DNA of 7,365 nucleotides from Thermoplasmata archaeon (GTDB lineage: Archaea > Thermoplasmatota > Thermoplasmata > Thermoplasmatales > Thermoplasmataceae): positions 1 through 7,365 of the forward strand of contig JAJZKX010000086.1 of assembly GCA_021850745.1 (NCBI GenBank), written 5' to 3'. Below the pieces are notes generated by a model, which was not told the DNA's origin, did no database searches, and was given only the letters and a program-made list of their open reading frames with translations. The translations under genes were made by a program, and so were the position numbers. Shown in pieces: positions 5,462-7,365 of the stretch. Each line of letters opens with the position of its first letter. The stretch's first letter is position 1.

Positions 5462-7330
5462 ATGGAAAGCAATAATGAGCCTACCACGGGATCACCGATG
5501 ACTGGCGAACCACCTACGCCCCGTCGAAAGACAGGGTCCAACGCAAAATGGTTTGCCATCGTCCTGATGCTGGTGGTAATAGTGGCTGCCTTTGGGGCAG
5601 CGAATTTTGTAAAAGCGCCTAACACAAGCACAGCTGCAAGCGTTGTATCGGTGCCAACAGCACCAGTAAGCGTGGGCAGTCCAGTAACAGTAACACTGAC
5701 GGCGCCTCACAGCTATAAGACCGCGTCATTCTTTTTCGGGGACGGATCTGTAGTAACGAACAGCTACTCTGGGAGCAACGCGATATCGGCTACGCACGTG
5801 TATCAGAATGAAGGATCATACTATATGGTCTATTCAATTAACTATGGTAACGGTGCGACTTACACCAACTCAAACAGTTTGGTGAAGATCACAGCCACTG
5901 CAACATCATACAGTCAGGATGAATCACTGGGAGTTGCTCAGGTTATAGGAAACCTGTCATCCCCAATGGAAATTAACAACTATTCCAACATATTCAACCC
6001 GGGAGCAAATGTTGTTCTTGGTCTTGGATATGCTCAGACCCCTGCCAACCCATCCTACACGGTGTACAGTCAGACAGTCTCTGTCATGTTCTATTCCAAC
6101 ACAATAATGACCGAGACGCTTCCGTACATGTTCAATGCATCGCAGGGAGCATATGTGCTTGCACCATCCTCAGCACTGTTGAACCTCACTGATCTCTCCA
6201 GCGGATTTTACGTTATCGCTCTGACCACGTACACAAGCATCATTGGGCCAAACGGCCAGTTGATGGGGCCAACATATACATCCACGGTCTATACTGATAT
6301 ACCCGTGTTTTCCAATGCGAACATATACACCGCGCCCACTGTAACCAGCACACTGACGAACGCAGAGGTCGTGTCCGCAGGATACAAGACATTTGACGGT
6401 CAGATTGCATATGATACAGTGAGCAATGAAATCCTTGACAACACCTACCTGTACCTTGATTCATACAACGGATCAAGCTCTTCCAGCTTTGTTCCAATGC
6501 TGGCATCACAGCTTCCGACAGTTGCAAACGGTGGAGTCAACGGGCATAGCTATTCCAGGACAGTTCCCAGCATGGGTTCTACTGGATTGGCCAACGGCCC
6601 TGCAGTCACATACACTTACCAGCCTTACCAGGTCTACAACTTCACCATAAGGAGCAACGCAACCTGGCAGGACGGTACACCCGTGACCGCATATGATGTC
6701 GCCTTCGGAGTTATTAGGGACATGCTCTTCGTGAACGGACAGCCCGGTACTCCTGGTTGGATACAGGCCCAGGCATTGCTGCCCAACTATGCGGCCTTCA
6801 CATTCACGGATGCAAACTCCTTCTACAACCTGACGACGAACATAACCTGGAACAATGCAACCAACACAGTGACATTCTACTTCCAGTCACCTGAGGCTAC
6901 AGCATTTGTCTACGAAATCTTCGCAGCAAGCGGAGCGTACATCATGGATCCGACCTGGATAACCGCCCATGGCGGAGGAATAACATGGACACCTGCGGGA
7001 TTCGCAGCATACCAGGCAGAATCAAGCACGGCAGGCTACGATAACTACTTCATAAACAACATATTCGCGGACGGACCGTATGAGCTAGCATACGCGGTAC
7101 CGGGGACTGAGGTTGTGCTTCAGGCAAACCCGAACTATAATCCGCCTGGACCATGGTTCCCCAAGCCCTCTATCAGCGTAGTAACAATCCTGTATCTGAC
7201 CTCATTCACAACATCGTATCTTCTGCTTAAATCAGGAGGTGCGCAGTTTGGAGGAATTCCATCGTCAAGCTGGTCGGAGGCTGTAGGTCTGCAGAATGCA
7301 GGAACGGTGAAGATCCACTCATTCCCGTGA
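5462..7330 (+). CDS. Membrane-anchored PKD-domain, family 5 (peptide) solute-binding protein, apparently frameshifted
   Basis: This is probably the receptor of an oligopeptide or related ABC importer, acting outside the membrane. The 622 visible residues begin with a polar, Pro-rich cytoplasmic tail (1-29) and a single membrane segment from W30 to about F49, with no lipobox cysteine. A PKD-like beta domain follows (about 62-148) with FFGDGS at 90-95 and HVYQNEGSYYMVYS. A beta-rich stretch of unknown type covers 150-310. From about 312 the family 5 binding domain begins, including FVPMLASQLP (343-352), NATWQDGTPVTAYDVAFGV (399-417) and VVLQANPNYNPPGPW (551-565). The exported part is rich in Asn, Ser, Thr and Tyr, poor in charge, and has about eleven N-x-S/T sites, suiting an acid-exposed glycoprotein. 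The stop falls roughly mid-domain, and another frame continues plausibly, so a single-base deletion or sequence error is suspected. No transporter genes are visible. Confidence 0.85.
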   Translation: MESNNEPTTGSPMTGEPPTPRRKTGSNAKWFAIVLMLVVIVAAFGAANFVKAPNTSTAASVVSVPTAPVSVGSPVTVTLTAPHSYKTASFFFGDGSVVTNSYSGSNAISATHVYQNEGSYYMVYSINYGNGATYTNSNSLVKITATATSYSQDESLGVAQVIGNLSSPMEINNYSNIFNPGANVVLGLGYAQTPANPSYTVYSQTVSVMFYSNTIMTETLPYMFNASQGAYVLAPSSALLNLTDLSSGFYVIALTTYTSIIGPNGQLMGPTYTSTVYTDIPVFSNANIYTAPTVTSTLTNAEVVSAGYKTFDGQIAYDTVSNEILDNTYLYLDSYNGSSSSSFVPMLASQLPTVANGGVNGHSYSRTVPSMGSTGLANGPAVTYTYQPYQVYNFTIRSNATWQDGTPVTAYDVAFGVIRDMLFVNGQPGTPGWIQAQALLPNYAAFTFTDANSFYNLTTNITWNNATNTVTFYFQSPEATAFVYEIFAASGAYIMDPTWITAHGGGITWTPAGFAAYQAESSTAGYDNYFINNIFADGPYELAYAVPGTEVVLQANPNYNPPGPWFPKPSISVVTILYLTSFTTSYLLLKSGGAQFGGIPSSSWSEAVGLQNAGTVKIHSFP

Positions 7331-7365
7331 ATGCCGAGGCTGCCATTGTCATGTTGACATTGGCA
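7327..7365 (+). other. Probable out-of-frame continuation of the solute-binding protein
   Basis: In the frame beginning GTG at 7327 the sequence reads VNAEAAIVMLTLA without a stop to the window edge. It would join the upstream product as ...HSFP-VNAEAAIVMLTLA if the CCC at 7324-7326 were CCCC. The segment is too short for firm homology. Confidence 0.4.
7341..7365. repeat. Near-perfect inverted repeat at the window end
   Basis: TGCCA-T-TGTCA, then TGT, then TGACA-T-TGGCA gives 11-base arms with one mismatched pair around a 3-base centre. It ends exactly at the last base of the window. It lies in probable coding sequence just after the suspected frameshift. It may be chance, a real hairpin, or a sign of a fold-back assembly end. 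Confidence 0.45.

Noticed and set aside
1..7365. CRISPR array, insertion sequence, toxin-antitoxin, phage or defence genes
   Set aside because: No regularly spaced repeats, transposase motifs, terminal repeats or defence domains were seen; the content is ordinary central and uptake metabolism.

Overview
The window looks like chromosome of an archaeon, most likely of the Thermoplasmata (Thermoplasmatales-like). Arginine is written mostly as AGG and isoleucine often as ATA. Intergenic stretches are short and carry archaeal TATA-like boxes, and ribosome binding sites match the archaeal GGAGGTGA type. The gene set also fits: a two-subunit 2-oxoacid:ferredoxin oxidoreductase with a fused gamma-alpha chain, tandem acyl-CoA dehydrogenases, and a membrane-anchored PKD plus family 5 solute-binding protein of the kind common in heterotrophic thermoacidophiles. 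The lineage is an inference from gene style; no rRNA marker is present.

Layout. Positions 1-83 hold the last codons of an acyl-CoA dehydrogenase (+). One base later a second, shorter and degenerate acyl-CoA dehydrogenase homologue follows (85-1104, +). A class II fumarase/aspartase superfamily enzyme (1097-2479, -) converges on it with an 8-base overlap of the 3' ends; its active-site motifs read more like aspartase than fumarase. A 215-base divergent intergenic region separates it from the 2-oxoacid:ferredoxin oxidoreductase operon, korA (2695-4431) and korB (4437-5285). A 176-base spacer with a 14-base palindrome, a T-run and a promoter leads into a large extracellular peptide/solute-binding protein gene (5462-7330). 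That gene stops partway through its binding domain, probably because of a frameshift close to the window end.

How the genes fit together. The window suggests growth on peptides and organic acids. The surface binding protein would capture oligopeptides. An aspartase-type lyase would release ammonia and fumarate from aspartate. The oxidoreductase would turn 2-oxoacids into acyl-CoA with reduced ferredoxin, and the dehydrogenases would oxidise acyl-CoAs. Apart from two probable co-transcribed pairs (the dehydrogenases; korA-korB), the genes appear to be separate transcription units.

No phage, CRISPR, insertion sequence or RNA gene was seen, and nothing amounts to a clearly new system. The points most worth following are the acyl-CoA dehydrogenase pair, in which the second member has lost the usual catalytic glutamate and FAD-loop motif (a possible heteromeric enzyme), the probable frameshift at 7322-7330, and several short palindromes at promoter or 3' positions.
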